DNA of 6,978 nt from JASEGV01 sp037443545 (GTDB lineage Bacteria > Bacteroidota > Ignavibacteria > UBA10030 > BY39): NCBI GenBank assembly GCA_037443545.1, contig JBBIOD010000093.1, positions 1 through 6,978 on the forward strand, given 5' to 3'. A program made the position numbers and the translations under genes. Below, piece after piece: positions 5,927-6,978 of this stretch. How positions within the stretch are numbered: the first letter of the stretch is position 1; each line of letters starts with the position of its first letter. The notes below the pieces were generated by a model that saw nothing but the letters and a program-made list of their open reading frames with translations, did no database searches and was not told the origin of the DNA.

Positions 5927-6978
5927 ATGGATTTTAGATATCTGATTAGAAATTTTCAATTGTACCTGCCTGCCAGCAAGTTAGGGATGACGCACGTCAG
6001 GTTTATGCTTTTATGGATGTTGATTTTAGGGAGTATTTCATTTTCGTTTGCTGTGGCTCAAGACGGAACTTTTACGACTACTGTAAATCGTAACCGTGTA
6101 GCAATGGGCGAGCAGTTTGAAATTACTTTTACTCTGAACGGAAGTGGTAAAAATTTTCAACCACCGGCTTTTACAGATTTTTTAGTTTTATCTGGTCCGA
6201 ATCAATCTACAAGTATGCAGTTCATAAACGGAGCGATGTCGCAATCGATTTCTTATTCCTACATCCTTCAGCCACGCACCGAAGGTAAATTCACTATCGG
6301 TGCTGCATCTATCGAGTCGGGCAACAAGAAGATTCAATCAAACAGCATCACTATTGAAGTAACCAAAGGGACAGTGCAACCGAAACAGCAACCGTCGCAA
6401 TCGCAGGAAGATGCAAGCATTTCAAAACAAATCAGCGACAACCTTTTCGTTCGCTTGAGTGTTGATAAATCAAGCATTTATCAAGGCGAACAAATCACAG
6501 CAACTTACAAACTTTACACACGTGTTAACATTACAAATTATGGTGTAAGTAAAGCACCAGCATTCACCGGTTTTTGGGCGCAAGAAATCGATTTGCCCAA
6601 AAATCCACAATTCGAAAACGAAGTATTAAACGGAGTTCAATACAAAGTTGCAACACTAAAGAAGACAGCTCTATTTTCGCAGCAAAGTGGAACGTTAGAG
6701 ATCGATCCGATGGAAGCCGACTTTGTTGTGCAGGTTCAAACTAGAAGACGCAGCGGCGATATCTTCGACCAGTTCTTTAACGACCCTTTCTTTGGGAATG
6801 TTAGGAACGTAGAACATAAATCGAAAAGTAACAGTTTAAAAATTAATGTCCGTCCACTTCCCCCTAATCCACCCCCAGGATATAGCGGTGCCGTCGGAAA
6901 ATTTTCTGCCGAATTTTGGCTCGATAAAAACGAGACAAAGACGAACGAACCTGTAACCTTGAAAGTAAAAATTTCGGG
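5927..6978 (+). CDS. batD: BatD, exported beta-domain protein, 3' end cut by window edge
   Basis: The frame stays open to the window end, giving 350 complete codons. Residues 27-45 form a signal peptide (LLWMLILGSISFSFAVAQ core, cleavage near AVA-Q). Beta-sandwich-like modules follow: about 46-146, then a Gln/Ser-rich linker (150-163), then about 170-308. Family marks are VLSGPNQST (87-95), the block DIFDQFFNDPFFGN (278-291) and GKFSAEFWLDK with KTNEPVTLKVKIS (324-350), which starts the next module. A complete BatD is about 600 residues with a membrane helix and helical tail, so perhaps 40 per cent is missing. The 1-nt spacer from batC and the SD favour ATG 5927; this leaves an unusual 20- to 26-residue extension before the signal core. 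BatD is expected to present beta domains outside the inner membrane and interact with BatA, BatB and BatC. Confidence 0.93.
   Translation, partial: MDFRYLIRNFQLYLPASKLGMTHVRFMLLWMLILGSISFSFAVAQDGTFTTTVNRNRVAMGEQFEITFTLNGSGKNFQPPAFTDFLVLSGPNQSTSMQFINGAMSQSISYSYILQPRTEGKFTIGAASIESGNKKIQSNSITIEVTKGTVQPKQQPSQSQEDASISKQISDNLFVRLSVDKSSIYQGEQITATYKLYTRVNITNYGVSKAPAFTGFWAQEIDLPKNPQFENEVLNGVQYKVATLKKTALFSQQSGTLEIDPMEADFVVQVQTRRRSGDIFDQFFNDPFFGNVRNVEHKSKSNSLKINVRPLPPNPPPGYSGAVGKFSAEFWLDKNETKTNEPVTLKVKIS
5964..6002. repeat. degenerate inverted-repeat stretch in the batD N-terminal extension
   Basis: ACCTG (5964-5968) is mirrored by CAGGT (5998-6002). CCTGCCTGCC (5965-5974) is followed by a decayed version of its complement (AGCAAGTTAGG, 5975-5985), and GACG-CA-CGTC (5989-5998) is a small perfect hairpin. 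It resembles a palindromic CCTGCCTGCC-type spacer repeat known to me from draft genomes. That identity is from memory, and the palindrome is imperfect. Confidence 0.35.

Overview
The window is one strand-consistent gene cluster: a bat (Bacteroides aerotolerance type) operon, cut by both window edges. All seven genes read left to right. In order they are a MoxR-type AAA+ ATPase (5' end missing), a DUF58 protein with a von Willebrand A (vWA)-like fold, a compact membrane protein resembling a short BatD, BatA, BatB, the TPR protein BatC, and BatD (3' end missing). A BatE-type gene often follows in such operons and would lie beyond the right edge.

The DNA is AT-rich. Gene content and order are those of the Bacteroidota/Ignavibacteriota/Chlorobiota side of the FCB group. 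Readable Shine-Dalgarno sequences before batA, batC and batD, together with 7-nt-period repeats, make me lean towards an Ignavibacteria-like or uncultured FCB lineage rather than a classical Bacteroides. That placement is inference. A run of exactly 100 N between batA and batB shows this is a draft scaffold.

Layout: 1-957 moxR; 958-1122 non-coding with two repeat-like stretches; 1123-1998 DUF58; 1992-2990 BatD-like membrane protein; 2987-3979 batA; 3980-4147 repeat-flanked assembly gap; 4148-5188 batB; 5185-5925 batC; 5927-6978 batD (partial). Four junctions are overlapping or almost touching (7-nt overlap, two ATGA overlaps, one 1-nt spacer). The two loose junctions are the ones that hold short repeats.

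Working model, from family knowledge: the MoxR ATPase acts with the vWA proteins (DUF58, BatA, BatB), whose metal-binding MIDAS motifs are intact or near-intact. BatA and BatB are inner-membrane proteins. BatC (exported TPR) and BatD (exported beta domains plus, normally, a membrane anchor) would form the outward-facing part of a complex. The system has been linked to stress or oxygen tolerance and envelope integrity, but its biochemical role is unsettled.

The least expected signal is not a gene. Degenerate arrays with a 7-nt period recur in the window with different units: AANNNNG, TATCGAR, GCTCNNN, ATTTAGG, ACTATTA. One seven-unit array lies inside a coding sequence and encodes the signal peptide of the BatD-like protein. 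Others flank the assembly gap.
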